Assembly: GCA_964649515.1 (NCBI GenBank)
Contig: CAZYPV010000007.1
Span: 4,637 to 68,636 of the forward strand
DNA from: CALKGK01 sp964649515
Lineage (GTDB): Bacteria > Bacteroidota > Bacteroidia > Flavobacteriales_D > Sanyastnellaceae
Direction: 5' to 3'
Length of the DNA: 64,000 bases
Of this stretch, positions 27,180-35,598 are shown in pieces. How positions within the stretch are numbered: position 1 is the first letter of the stretch; each line of letters starts with the position of its first letter. Under the pieces are notes generated by a model. That model ran no database searches. It was not told the origin of the DNA and was given only the letters and a program-made list of their open reading frames with translations. The translations under genes were made by a program, and so were the position numbers.

Positions 27180-27533
27180 ATGGCAATGTCTAAAAACGAG
27201 CGTCGCGCAAAGATCAAGAGACGCGTTAGAAAAAATGTTCTTGGAACTACTGAGATCCCTAGATTGTCGGTGTTTAGAAGCAATAAGCAGATTTATGCTC
27301 AAATCATTGACGATTCAACAGGAACAACATTAGCTTCTTCGTCTTCTTTGAAGATGGAAGGTGCTGATAAGGTAGCGAAGTTGGAACAAGCAGCAATGGT
27401 CGGTAAAGCAATTGGCGAAAAGGCGAAAGCAGCAGGGTTGGAAACCGTTGTTTTCGATCGTAACGGATACCTTTACCACGGACGTATTAAACAACTTGCA
27501 GATTCAGCTCGTGAAGCTGGATTGAAATTCTAA
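27180..27533 (+). CDS. rplR: 50S ribosomal protein L18
   Basis: 117 residues; binds 5S rRNA. Basic N-terminus, then PRLSVFRSNKQIYAQIIDD and the C-terminal FDRNGYLYHGRIKQLADSAREAGLKF. Start at 27180 reads MAMSKNERR; the second ATG (27186) is an equally good start. Confidence 0.97.
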   Translation: MAMSKNERRAKIKRRVRKNVLGTTEIPRLSVFRSNKQIYAQIIDDSTGTTLASSSSLKMEGADKVAKLEQAAMVGKAIGEKAKAAGLETVVFDRNGYLYHGRIKQLADSAREAGLKF

Positions 27534-27539
27534 ATCAAC

Positions 27540-28058
27540 ATGGCAAAAGAGCAACGTTCAATTCGGTCAACAGAGACCTCAGAACTAAAAGATAGACTGG
27601 TTGGTATCAACCGTGTAACCAAGGTGACCAAAGGTGGTCGTACCTTCAGCTTCAGTGCTATTGTTGTTGTAGGTGATGAAAACGGTGTCGTAGGACACGG
27701 TCTTGGTAAATCAAAAGAGGTAACCACCGCTATTTCTAAAAGCATCGATGATGCAAAGAAAAACTTGGTGAAAGTTCCCGTAATCAACGGAACCATTCCT
27801 CACAAGCAAGAAGCACGTTTCGGTGGTGCTCACGTAATGATCAAGCCTGCTTCTTCAGGTACCGGTGTTATCGCTGGTGGTGCAATGCGTGCAGTCCTCG
27901 AGAGTGTAGGTATTACTGATGTACTTGCAAAGTCTTTAGGGTCGTCTAACCCACACAACGTGGTTAAGGCTACCATGAAAGCACTTGGCGAATTGCGAGA
28001 TGCAAAACAAGTTGCTAACTTGCGCGGCATTTCAGTACAAAAGGTTTTTAACGGATAA
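27540..28058 (+). CDS. rpsE: 30S ribosomal protein S5
   Basis: 172 residues; mRNA entry and decoding fidelity. Double-stranded RNA-binding N-domain (LKDRLVGINRVTKVTKGGRTFSFSAIVVVGD region) and C-domain with the ASSGTGVIAGGAMRAVLE block and GSSNPHNVVKAT. Normal length. Confidence 0.99.
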   Translation: MAKEQRSIRSTETSELKDRLVGINRVTKVTKGGRTFSFSAIVVVGDENGVVGHGLGKSKEVTTAISKSIDDAKKNLVKVPVINGTIPHKQEARFGGAHVMIKPASSGTGVIAGGAMRAVLESVGITDVLAKSLGSSNPHNVVKATMKALGELRDAKQVANLRGISVQKVFNG

Positions 28059-28070
28059 TACAGAACCACG

Positions 28071-28250
28071 ATGGGAAAAGTAGTTATTACTCAGGTTCGT
28101 AGCGCTATCAATCGCACTAAGCGTCAGAAAGCTACGATCCAGGCACTTGGGATTAAGAAACTCAATGTACCTGTAGAAAAGGAGGCAACCCCACAGATTA
28201 TGGGAATGATCCGTAAGGTAAACCACCTTGTTAAAGTTGAAGAAAAATAA
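28071..28250 (+). CDS. rpmD: 50S ribosomal protein L30
   Basis: 59 residues, read directly from the DNA: begins MGKVVITQVRSAINRTKRQK, continues through ALGIKKLNVPVEK, and ends HLVKVEEK before TAA at 28248-28250. The SxIxRxxxQKxTIxALGxxKL pattern is the L30 signature, and the place between rpsE and rplO is the usual one. Confidence 0.97.
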   Translation: MGKVVITQVRSAINRTKRQKATIQALGIKKLNVPVEKEATPQIMGMIRKVNHLVKVEEK

Positions 28251-28265
28251 TTTTAAACCATTATC

Positions 28266-28712
28266 ATGGAATTAAACAACCTAAAGCCAGCGGCTGGTTC
28301 AACCAAGCAGCGCAAGCGAGTTGGTCGAGGTGAGGGATCTGGACACGGTGGAACTTCTACACGTGGACACAAAGGTGCCAAATCGAGATCAGGTTATTCA
28401 AGTAAAATAGGTTTTGAAGGTGGGCAAATGCCACTTCAACGTCGTGTGCCTAAATTCGGATTCACCAACAGAAACCGCGTTGTGTACAAAGGCATCAATG
28501 TTGACACACTTCAAGAACTTGCCGATAGAAAACAATTGACCGAAATCAATCCTACCATTTTGGTGGAGAACGGTTTGGCGAACAAAAAAGATTTGATCAA
28601 AATCTTGGGGCGTGGTGAATTGTCAGCGAAATTGTCTGTTACTGCTCATAAGTTCTCTGCGTCAGCGCAGAAGGCGATTGAAGAGAAGGGTGGCGAAATC
28701 AAATCACTCTAA
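28266..28712 (+). CDS. rplO: 50S ribosomal protein L15
   Basis: 148 residues; late-assembly protein of the large subunit. Start MELNNLKPAAGSTKQRKRVG, Gly-rich GRGEGSGHGGTSTRGHKGAKSR and GGQMPLQRRVPKFGF are typical. Immediately precedes secY, as in most bacteria. Confidence 0.99.
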   Translation: MELNNLKPAAGSTKQRKRVGRGEGSGHGGTSTRGHKGAKSRSGYSSKIGFEGGQMPLQRRVPKFGFTNRNRVVYKGINVDTLQELADRKQLTEINPTILVENGLANKKDLIKILGRGELSAKLSVTAHKFSASAQKAIEEKGGEIKSL

Positions 28713-28724
28713 ACTTAAATCACC

Positions 28725-30071
28725 ATGAAGAACTTTATCCAGAAAATCAAAGACATCTTAAAACACGAGGAGTTGAGAAGAAAAATTCTCATCACTTTGG
28801 GCTTTATCTTGATCTATCGTATCGGGTCGCACATCGTGCTTCCTGGGGTGGATGATAAAATCTTGGCAGAAAGCATGGCCTCTGATGGAGGTGGTGGTTT
28901 GGCCGGATTGCTCGAGCTCTTCACCGGTGGCGCTTTTACAAGAGCTTCCATTTTTGCACTGGGAATCATGCCCTACATTTCTGCATCCATTATCATGCAG
29001 TTGATGGGAATCGCTGTTCCTTCAGTACAAAAAATGCAAGCAGAGGGAGAAAGTGGTAGAAAAAAGCTAAACCAATGGACGCGTTTCCTAACCATTGCCA
29101 TTACCTTGGTACAGGCACCTGGTTACCTCGCGTCAACTGTTGTTGCACAAACGGGAGCCGTGGCTAACGACTCAATGCTCTGGTGGACCACCTCTGTGGT
29201 GATTCTTACTGCTTCAACTTTGTTCATTATGTGGATGGGTGAGAAAATCACAGACAAAGGAATCGGTAACGGTATCTCTTTGTTGATCATGATCGGTATC
29301 ATCGCGTCTTTCCCTCAAGCACTCATTCAAGAAGGTACTTTGAGTTCAATCTATTTCTTTTTGATTGAAATCGCGGCCTTGTTGATCGTGATCGGGGCTT
29401 GTGTGGCACTTGTTCAAGGGGTACGTCGAGTTCCTGTTCAAACCGCTAAAGCGGCTCAACAAGGAGCAACACATCTTCCTACTGGTGCTGGAAAGAGAGA
29501 TTTCATTCCATTGAAGGTGAACTCTGCAGGTGTAATGCCAATCATTTTTGCTCAAGCAATCATGTTCGTGCCTTTGTACTTGCAGCAAACAGAAACGTTT
29601 AAAAATAGTGAAGTATTAAAGAGTTTGGCTGATTTCAATGGTCTTGCTTACAACTTGGTATTCTTCCTAATGATTGTTGTGTTTACATACTTCTATACAG
29701 CAATTACAGTGAATCCAAATCGTATGGCAGATGATTTGAAAAAAGGAGGCAATTTCGTCCCTGGGGTGAAGCCCGGACGAGCAACTGCCGAGTTCCTTGA
29801 TGCTATTCTCTCGAGAATTACACTTCCAGGATCAATCTTCTTGGGACTCATTGCTATCCTTCCTGCCATCGTGATGGCAGTGAGTTTGACAAAAGCCCAA
29901 GGTTTTGCGATCTTCTTCGGTGGGACTTCCTTGCTGATTATGGTAGGTGTGATTTTGGATACACTACAACAAATTGATAGTTACTTGTTGTCACGCCACT
30001 ATGACGGATTGATGAAATCTGGAAAAATGCGTGGTAGAACATCAAGTCCTGTAGACGGTATATCTGTTTAG
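28725..30071 (+). CDS. secY: Protein translocase channel subunit SecY
   Basis: 448 residues, integral inner-membrane pore of the Sec system. Ten membrane helices are discernible; plug region after helix 1 (LLELFTGGAFTRASIFALGIMPYISASIIMQL), the QQGATHLPTGAGKRDFIPLKVNSAGVMPIIF segment, and the cytosolic loop GGNFVPGVKPGRATAEFLD before helix 9 are conserved. It follows rplO by 12 bases and leads into map and infA. No adk gene lies between secY and map, unlike in Firmicutes. Confidence 0.99.
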   Translation: MKNFIQKIKDILKHEELRRKILITLGFILIYRIGSHIVLPGVDDKILAESMASDGGGGLAGLLELFTGGAFTRASIFALGIMPYISASIIMQLMGIAVPSVQKMQAEGESGRKKLNQWTRFLTIAITLVQAPGYLASTVVAQTGAVANDSMLWWTTSVVILTASTLFIMWMGEKITDKGIGNGISLLIMIGIIASFPQALIQEGTLSSIYFFLIEIAALLIVIGACVALVQGVRRVPVQTAKAAQQGATHLPTGAGKRDFIPLKVNSAGVMPIIFAQAIMFVPLYLQQTETFKNSEVLKSLADFNGLAYNLVFFLMIVVFTYFYTAITVNPNRMADDLKKGGNFVPGVKPGRATAEFLDAILSRITLPGSIFLGLIAILPAIVMAVSLTKAQGFAIFFGGTSLLIMVGVILDTLQQIDSYLLSRHYDGLMKSGKMRGRTSSPVDGISV

Positions 30072-30076
30072 TCCCA

Positions 30077-30865
30077 ATGGGAAAAGGTAAGGTATACTAC
30101 AAAACAGAAGATGAAATCGGTTTACTCCGAGAAAGTTCTTTGCTTGTTGGTAAGACTTTGGCTGAAGTGGCCAAGTTGATCAAACCAGGGATAACAACCT
30201 TGGATCTTGACGCAGTTGCGGAAGAGTTCATTAGAGATAATGATGCTGTGCCCGGATTTAAAGGGTATGGAGGATTTCCCAATAGTTTGTGCACTTCAGT
30301 TAATGCAGAAGTAGTTCACGGAATACCGAATGATCGTCCGCTTGAAGAAGGCGACGTGGTTTCAGTAGACTGTGGTGTGTTGAAAAATGGTTTTTATGGT
30401 GACTCTGCTTACACCTTTGCCGTTGGTCAAATAGCTCCTGAAGTTGAAGCTTTGCTTCGAGTAACAAAAGAGAGTTTGGATTTGGCCATCGAACAAGCGG
30501 TAGCGGGGATGAGAATTGGCGACATCGGATACGCGGTTCAAAATCACGCCGAAAGCCATGGATACGGAGTAGTAAGAGAATTGGTGGGACATGGACTCGG
30601 TAAGAGTTTGCATGAAAGCCCAGAAGTTCCTAACTACGGTAGAAGAGGCAATGGAATGAAATTGCGCGAAGGATTGGTGCTGGCCATTGAGCCAATGATC
30701 AACCTTGGTGTGAAAGAAGTTCGCCAAGCGGAAGATGGGTGGACCATCGTAACCGCTGATGGATTGCCCAGTGCACACTTCGAACACGATGTGGTTATCC
30801 GAAAGGGTAAAGCAGAAGTCTTGTCGACATTTAAATGGATTGAAGAAGTTTTAAAAGAGAAATAA
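30077..30865 (+). CDS. map: Methionine aminopeptidase, type I
   Basis: 262 residues; removes the initiator methionine from nascent proteins. The five metal ligands and the catalytic histidine are visible: EVVHGIP (His), SVDCGVLKNGFYGDSA (two Asp), GHGLGKSLHESP (His), AIEPMI (Glu) and SAHFEHDVVI (Glu). No N-terminal SH3-binding extension. Placed between secY and infA, only 5 bases from either neighbour. Confidence 0.98.
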   Translation: MGKGKVYYKTEDEIGLLRESSLLVGKTLAEVAKLIKPGITTLDLDAVAEEFIRDNDAVPGFKGYGGFPNSLCTSVNAEVVHGIPNDRPLEEGDVVSVDCGVLKNGFYGDSAYTFAVGQIAPEVEALLRVTKESLDLAIEQAVAGMRIGDIGYAVQNHAESHGYGVVRELVGHGLGKSLHESPEVPNYGRRGNGMKLREGLVLAIEPMINLGVKEVRQAEDGWTIVTADGLPSAHFEHDVVIRKGKAEVLSTFKWIEEVLKEK

Positions 30866-30870
30866 TAAAT

Positions 30871-31092
30871 ATGGCGAAACAGGCCTCGATTTCCCAAGAT
30901 GGGACCATTATAGAAGCATTATCGAATGCGATGTTTAGAGTAGAGTTGGAGAACGGACACGTGATCACAGCTCACATCTCTGGAAAGATGCGAATGCATT
31001 ACATCAAAATTCTACCGGGAGATCGAATTAAAGTTGAAATGTCGCCCTATGATTTGACTAAAGGAAGGATAACCTTCAGATATAAAAAGTAA
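30871..31092 (+). CDS. infA: Translation initiation factor IF-1
   Basis: 73 residues, OB fold; occupies the 30S A site during initiation. DGTIIEALSNAMFRVELENGHVI and SGKMRMHYIKILPGDRIKVEMSPYDLTKGRI are diagnostic. Encoded 5 bases after map. Confidence 0.98.
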   Translation: MAKQASISQDGTIIEALSNAMFRVELENGHVITAHISGKMRMHYIKILPGDRIKVEMSPYDLTKGRITFRYKK

Positions 31093-31094
31093 AG

Positions 31095-31211
31095 ATGAAA
31101 GTACGTGCATCACTTAAGAAGCGTTCAGCTGACTGTAAGATTGTCCGAAGAAAGGGCCGTCTTTATGTAATCAACAAAAAGAATCCAAAATTTAAACAAC
31201 GTCAGGGTTGA
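31095..31211 (+). CDS. rpmJ: 50S ribosomal protein L36, zinc-free form
   Basis: 38 residues read from the DNA; starts MKVRASLKKRSADCKIVRRK and ends NPKFKQRQG before TGA at 31209-31211. Zinc-binding L36 carries ligands at positions 11, 14, 27 and 33; here they are Ser11, Cys14, a non-Cys at 27 and Phe33, so only one ligand remains and zinc binding is lost. Place between infA and rpsM is canonical. Confidence 0.96.
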   Translation: MKVRASLKKRSADCKIVRRKGRLYVINKKNPKFKQRQG

Positions 31212-31240
31212 TCTCAATCCTTCGTTTAAACGATTGAAAT

Positions 31241-31618
31241 ATGGCTAGGATAGCAGGTATTGACTTACCAAGAAACAAGCGAGGCGAAATCGGTCTGACG
31301 TACATTTACGGAATCGGACGAAGCAGAGCTAAAGAAATTTTGACGGCAGCGGAAGTTGACCTCAACAAAAAAGTTCAAGATTGGGACGATGATGATTTGG
31401 CAAAAATCCGTGGTTTCATTCAAGAGAGCTTTAAAGTTGAAGGAGAGTTGCGTTCTGAAACTCAAACACACATCAAGCGTTTGATGGACATCGGTTGTTA
31501 CCGAGGAATCCGTCACCGTGTTGGTTTGCCTTTGAGAGGTCAGCGCACCAAAAACAACTCACGTACCAGAAAAGGTAGAAGAAAAACAGTTGCTAACAAG
31601 AAGAAAGCAGCTAAGTAA
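31241..31618 (+). CDS. rpsM: 30S ribosomal protein S13
   Basis: 125 residues; head protein bridging to the 50S subunit. MARIAGIDLPRNKRGEIGLTYI start, RSETQTHIKRLMDIGCYRGIRHR and GLPLRGQRTKNNSRTRKGRRK are diagnostic. Followed by an unusually long 60-base gap with two hairpins before rpsK. Confidence 0.99.
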   Translation: MARIAGIDLPRNKRGEIGLTYIYGIGRSRAKEILTAAEVDLNKKVQDWDDDDLAKIRGFIQESFKVEGELRSETQTHIKRLMDIGCYRGIRHRVGLPLRGQRTKNNSRTRKGRRKTVANKKKAAK

Positions 31619-31624
31619 TAATTC

Positions 31625-31668
31625 GGGGATAAACCCCATCGAGTTCATTATGAACTGAGCACCTGAAC
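31625..31668 (+). other. Paired hairpins between rpsM and rpsK (possible ribosomal-protein leader)
   Basis: Two stems lie in the 60-base gap: GGGG/CCCC (31625-31628 with 31634-31637, loop ATAAA) and AGTTCA/TGAACT (31642-31647 with 31651-31656, loop TTA). A second TGAAC at 31664-31668 could compete for the same GTTCA, giving an alternative fold next to the rpsK start at 31679. Other gaps in the cluster are mostly under 30 bases, and none shows such structure. The downstream gene set includes rpsD, and S4 is the classical autogenous repressor of this operon in E. coli; its involvement here is an inference. Confidence 0.5.
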
Positions 31669-31678
31669 AATAAATGTC

Positions 31679-32062
31679 ATGGCTAAGAACGTCAAGAAAA
31701 AGAAAAAGGTTAAAGTAGATGCAGTTGGACAATTGCACGTACAAGCATCCTTTAACAACATCATTATCTCGTTAACCAACAATCAAGGGCAAGTGATCTC
31801 TTGGTCAAGCGCTGGGAAAATGGGATTCCGTGGGTCGAAGAAAAACACACCTTACGCTGCACAAGTTGCCGCTGAAGATTGTGGTAAAGAGGCTTACGAA
31901 CTCGGATTACGCAAAGTAAAAGTCTTTGTGAAAGGCCCAGGGGGTGGTAGAGAGTCTGCTATCCGTGCGATCCACAACATGGGGATCGAAGTAACTGAAA
32001 TCATGGATGTGACCCCAATGCCGCACAACGGATGTCGTCCACCGAAAAGAAGAAGAGTATAA
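31679..32062 (+). CDS. rpsK: 30S ribosomal protein S11
   Basis: 127 residues; platform protein near the E site. Lysine-rich N-terminus, then GQLHVQASFNNIIISLTNNQGQVISWSS, and the C-terminal DVTPMPHNGCRPPKRRRV. Start is immediately downstream of the hairpin pair. Confidence 0.99.
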   Translation: MAKNVKKKKKVKVDAVGQLHVQASFNNIIISLTNNQGQVISWSSAGKMGFRGSKKNTPYAAQVAAEDCGKEAYELGLRKVKVFVKGPGGGRESAIRAIHNMGIEVTEIMDVTPMPHNGCRPPKRRRV

Positions 32063-32088
32063 TCGCTGTTAGTTAAAGAAGAAAAGAC

Positions 32089-32694
32089 ATGGCAAGATAT
32101 AGAGGACCCAAATCGAAGATTGCACGTAGATTCCGTGAACCAATCTTTGGCCCTGACAAGGCCCTTGAAAAAAGAGCATACGGCCCAGGTCAACATGGAC
32201 CTAACAAGCGTAGACCGAAACAATCGGAATACTCTGTTCAGTTGGCTGAAAAGCAAAAAGCAAAGTATACCTATGGTATTCTTGAGCGTCAGTTTTCAAA
32301 CATGTTCAAGAAGGCATCATCTAAGCAAGGAATTACAGGTGAAATCCTACTCCAATTGTGCGAAAGCCGCTTGGACAACACCGTTTTCCGTTTAGGTATT
32401 GCACCAACACGTCGTGGAGCGCGCCAGTTGGTATCTCACCGTCACATCACTGTAAACGGTCAACTCGTGAACATTCCTTCATACCAACTTCGTCCAGGCG
32501 ATGTAGTAGGTGTTAGAGAGCGTTCGAAATCACTCGAAACCATCACCAACTCGTTGTCTTCTGGAAACAGTAAGCACGATTGGCTCGATTGGAACACCCA
32601 AGCAATGACCGGTTCATTCCTCGCTGTTCCTACACGTGATCAAATTCCAGAGAACATCAAGGAACAATTGATCGTCGAGTTGTACTCTAAATAA
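32089..32694 (+). CDS. rpsD: 30S ribosomal protein S4, zinc-free form
   Basis: 201 residues; primary assembly protein and fidelity factor. N-terminal RYRGPKSKIARRFREPIFG lacks the Cys cluster of zinc-binding S4. The S4 RNA-binding domain CESRLDNTVFRLGIAPTRRGARQLVSHRHI is intact. Encoded in the alpha-operon position, so a candidate autoregulator of the genes around it. Confidence 0.99.
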   Translation: MARYRGPKSKIARRFREPIFGPDKALEKRAYGPGQHGPNKRRPKQSEYSVQLAEKQKAKYTYGILERQFSNMFKKASSKQGITGEILLQLCESRLDNTVFRLGIAPTRRGARQLVSHRHITVNGQLVNIPSYQLRPGDVVGVRERSKSLETITNSLSSGNSKHDWLDWNTQAMTGSFLAVPTRDQIPENIKEQLIVELYSK

Positions 32695-32715
32695 TCACTA
32701 ATCCTCGCATTGAAT

Positions 32716-33708
32716 ATGGCTATTCTAGATTTTCAGAAACCAGATAAAGTAATCATGATTGAATCGAACGACTTCAAAGGTCAGTTCGAATTCAGACCAC
32801 TGGAACCAGGTTTCGGTATCACCATCGGGAATGCCTTGCGCAGGATTCTTCTCTCTTCACTTGAAGGATATGCTATCACTTCATTGAAAATGGAAGGCGT
32901 GGACCACGAGTTCGCAACTGTGAAAGGTATTGTTGAAGACGTCACTGAAATGATCCTCAACCTAAAGCAGGTTCGTTTCAAACAACAAATTGCAGATACA
33001 GACACAGAACGTGTGTTGGTAAACATTACTGGACAAGATGCTTTGACCGCGGGCGACCTCGGCAAGTTCACAAGCGCTTTCCAAGTATTGAACCCAGACC
33101 ACGTAATCTGTAGAATGGATCCTAGCGTTAAGATCAACATGGAGTTGAACATCACGAAAGGTCGTGGGTACGTTCCCTCCGAAGAAAATAAAGTTGAAGG
33201 AGCCCCCATTGGAACCATCTTCATCGATTCGATCTTTACTCCAATTAGAAACGTGAAGTACTCCATCGAGAACTTCCGTGTGGAACAAAAAACGGATTAC
33301 GAGAAGTTGATCATGGACATCGATTGCGACGGTTCAATCTCGCCAAAAGATGCCCTCCAAGAAGCAGCGAAAATTCTTATCCACCACTTCATGCTCTTTA
33401 GTGATGAAAAAATCACTCTAGAAAGCGAAGAGAAGGCGGAAACAGAAGAATTCGACGAGACTTCATTGCACATGAGACAGTTGTTGAAAACCAAATTGGT
33501 GGATATGGACTTGTCTGTTAGAGCTCTGAACTGTTTGAAAGCTGCCGATATTGAAACTTTAGGAGACCTCGTTTCTTACAATAAGAATGACTTGTTGAAG
33601 TTCAGAAACTTTGGTAAGAAGTCTTTGACAGAGTTGGAAGACTTGGTTGACAATAAAGGGCTGTCGTTTGGAATGAACGTAGCGAAATATAAATTAGATA
33701 AAGAATAA
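32716..33708 (+). CDS. rpoA: RNA polymerase alpha subunit
   Basis: 330 residues from the ATG at 32716; the in-frame TTG at 32710 is unlikely. The N-terminal dimerisation and assembly domain (about 1-235) includes PLEPGFGITIGNALRRILLSSLEG; an acidic linker precedes the C-terminal domain (about 255-320) with LDLSVRALNCLKAADIETLGDLV-type helix-hairpin motif and KFRNFGKKSLTELEDLV, used for UP-element and activator contact. Length matches E. coli (329). Confidence 0.99.
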   Translation: MAILDFQKPDKVIMIESNDFKGQFEFRPLEPGFGITIGNALRRILLSSLEGYAITSLKMEGVDHEFATVKGIVEDVTEMILNLKQVRFKQQIADTDTERVLVNITGQDALTAGDLGKFTSAFQVLNPDHVICRMDPSVKINMELNITKGRGYVPSEENKVEGAPIGTIFIDSIFTPIRNVKYSIENFRVEQKTDYEKLIMDIDCDGSISPKDALQEAAKILIHHFMLFSDEKITLESEEKAETEEFDETSLHMRQLLKTKLVDMDLSVRALNCLKAADIETLGDLVSYNKNDLLKFRNFGKKSLTELEDLVDNKGLSFGMNVAKYKLDKE

Positions 33709-33744
33709 GCGGATAAGTCACTGACTTATTGAACACCTATATCC

Positions 33745-34341
33745 ATGAGACACGGTAAAAAATTTAACCACCTTGGTAGAAAAACTGCTCACCGTCAGGC
33801 GATGCTAGCTAACATGGCTTCTTCGCTTATTGAACACAAAAGAATCAATACTACGGTAGCAAAAGCAAAAGCACTTCGTCAATACGTAGAGCCTTTGATT
33901 ACAAAGTCGAAAGACGATTCAACGCACTCTCGTCGTGTTTGCTTTTCATACTTGAAAAACAAATATGCAGTAACCGAACTCTTCAGAGAAATTGCTCCTA
34001 AGGTAGCAACTCGTGAAGGTGGTTACACGAGAATCATCAAAACGGGCTACCGTCTTGGTGACAGCGCTGAAATGTGCATGATTGAATTGGTTGACTTCAA
34101 CGAAATCTACGGAGGGAGTGAGAAGAAAGCTAAAACAAGAAGAAGCAGAAGAGGCGGTGCTAAGAAAGTAGTTGACGCAGCAACTGAGGTTGCAGCAGAA
34201 GTGAAAGACGCAGCGAACGACGCAGCAGAAGCAGTTGCCGATGTAGCATCTGATGCAGCAGAAGAAGTGAAAAATGTAGCAGAAGACATCAAGAACAAAG
34301 TTGATGGCGAAGATGCTGCCGATGATAAAAAAGAGGCTTAA
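33745..34341 (+). CDS. rplQ: 50S ribosomal protein L17 with alanine-rich C-terminal tail
   Basis: 198 residues. The first ~118 are an ordinary L17 (RHGKKFNHLGRKTAHRQAML, TTVAKAKALRQYVEPLI, GYTRIIKTGYRLGDSAEMCMIEL), located near the tunnel exit. After a basic linker (KAKTRRSRRGGAKK) comes a ~60-residue tail of Ala, Glu, Asp, Val and Lys in repeated AAxEVxDAA-like units, predicted to be an amphipathic helix. E. coli L17 has 127 residues and no such tail. Tails of this kind are seen in Bacteroidota L17, but the function is unknown to me. Last gene of the cluster, followed by a terminator. Confidence 0.98.
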   Translation: MRHGKKFNHLGRKTAHRQAMLANMASSLIEHKRINTTVAKAKALRQYVEPLITKSKDDSTHSRRVCFSYLKNKYAVTELFREIAPKVATREGGYTRIIKTGYRLGDSAEMCMIELVDFNEIYGGSEKKAKTRRSRRGGAKKVVDAATEVAAEVKDAANDAAEAVADVASDAAEEVKNVAEDIKNKVDGEDAADDKKEA

Positions 34342-34366
34342 TCATTGGCCAATTGAAATAGTACTT

Positions 34367-34398
34367 AAAAGGATAGCTCATCAGCTATCCTTTTTTTT
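34367..34398 (+). terminator. Terminator of the ribosomal supercluster
   Basis: 12-bp perfect stem (34367-34378 with 34383-34394, AAAAGGATAGCT) with a CATC loop, followed by eight T (34391-34398). Confidence 0.93.
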
Positions 34399-34458
34399 GT
34401 TCAATAGGTGTTGAAATCTTCAAGATGCCAGCATGCTCCTTTCTTCACCTTCAAAATG

Positions 34459-34466
34459 TATCTTTG
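34459..34466 (+). promoter_or_regulatory. -7 promoter element (TAnnTTTG) of carA
   Basis: TATCTTTG matches the consensus exactly and ends four bases before the carA ATG at 34471, implying a leaderless or near-leaderless transcript. No clear -33 is seen 19-20 bases upstream. Confidence 0.55.
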
Positions 34467-34470
34467 CCCC

Positions 34471-35586
34471 ATGCAAAAAGAGAATCAGCAGTCTGCAGTC
34501 CTTGTTCTGGAAGATGGAAAGGTCTTCCATGGAAAGGCAGCCGGAATCCTCGGGAAAACCAGCGGTGAAATCGCCTTCAATACGGGTATGTACGGTTATC
34601 AAGAGATATTTACCGACCCGAGTTACCTCGGTCAAATTTTGATCATGACTACGGCGCACATCGGTAATTATGGCGTGCACCCTGATGAAGTAGAATCTGA
34701 AGGACTGAAAATCGCTGGTGTGGTTTCAAAAAAGTTCTCTGAAATTTATAGTAGAGCCGCAGGAAATGCGTCTCTTCAAGATTACTTGGAGAAAGATAAA
34801 GTGGTTGCCATTTGTGATGTTGATACGCGCGCGCTCGTGAGGTACATCCGAGAAAAAGGAGCAATGAACGCCATCATTTGTAGCGACGGAACACCCATCG
34901 ACGAACTCAAAGAAGCGGTAAAACAGGTTCCTTCTATGGAGGGCTTGGAGCTCAGTTCACGGGTGTCCACCAAGGAGGTGTATTCGGTTGGAGATGAACA
35001 TTCAGCGGTGAAAGTAGCTTTGCTCGATTTGGGAGTGAAAACAAACATCGTACGCTGCCTTACTGAACGCGGATGCCACGTTACTGTTTATCCAATGAGC
35101 ACACCGCCCGAAAAAATCTTAGCAACGAATCCGAGTGGAATCATGCTTTCGAACGGACCAGGAGATCCGCAAGCCATGGTTGAGACCATTGAGAATGTGA
35201 AGGTGCTGATCGATTCCAAAACACCCGTTTTCGGTATTTGTCTCGGACACCAAATCATTGCCTTAAGTCAAGGACTTAAAACGGAGAAGATGTTTAACGG
35301 ACATCGTGGAGTAAATCACCCCATTAAGAATCTCCTCACTGGAAAATGTGAAGTAACGTCACAAAATCACGGCTTCGTTGTAAACCGCGAAGACGCTGAG
35401 AGGCGGGAAGACATTGTAGTCAGTCACGTGCACTTGAACGACGGTACTTTGGCGGGGATTCGATTGAAGAATGCTCCGGTATTCTCCGTTCAATACCACC
35501 CAGAAGCATCTGCTGGACCGCACGACAGTAGATACCTCTTCGATGAATTCGTGGAGAACATGAAATCAACAGCAATACATCACTAA
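34471..35586 (+). CDS. carA: Carbamoyl-phosphate synthase small subunit
   Basis: 371 residues; glutaminase subunit that feeds ammonia to CarB for arginine and pyrimidine synthesis. N-terminal small-subunit domain (VLEDGKVFHGKAAG, FNTGMYGYQEIFTDPSY), then a class I glutamine amidotransferase domain with nucleophile Cys in FGICLGHQI and the His/Glu pair in QYHPEASAGPHDS. Start at the ATG at 34471 because it begins the conserved N-terminus and lies directly after the promoter element; 34408 would precede the promoter. carB is not in the window, so the subunits are encoded apart. Lies 12 bases before eno. Confidence 0.97.
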   Translation: MQKENQQSAVLVLEDGKVFHGKAAGILGKTSGEIAFNTGMYGYQEIFTDPSYLGQILIMTTAHIGNYGVHPDEVESEGLKIAGVVSKKFSEIYSRAAGNASLQDYLEKDKVVAICDVDTRALVRYIREKGAMNAIICSDGTPIDELKEAVKQVPSMEGLELSSRVSTKEVYSVGDEHSAVKVALLDLGVKTNIVRCLTERGCHVTVYPMSTPPEKILATNPSGIMLSNGPGDPQAMVETIENVKVLIDSKTPVFGICLGHQIIALSQGLKTEKMFNGHRGVNHPIKNLLTGKCEVTSQNHGFVVNREDAERREDIVVSHVHLNDGTLAGIRLKNAPVFSVQYHPEASAGPHDSRYLFDEFVENMKSTAIHH

Positions 35587-35598
35587 AGAAATTAAGAT

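Noticed and set aside
34408..34470. carA start at 34408
   Set aside because: It lies upstream of the TATCTTTG promoter element and adds residues not seen in CarA.
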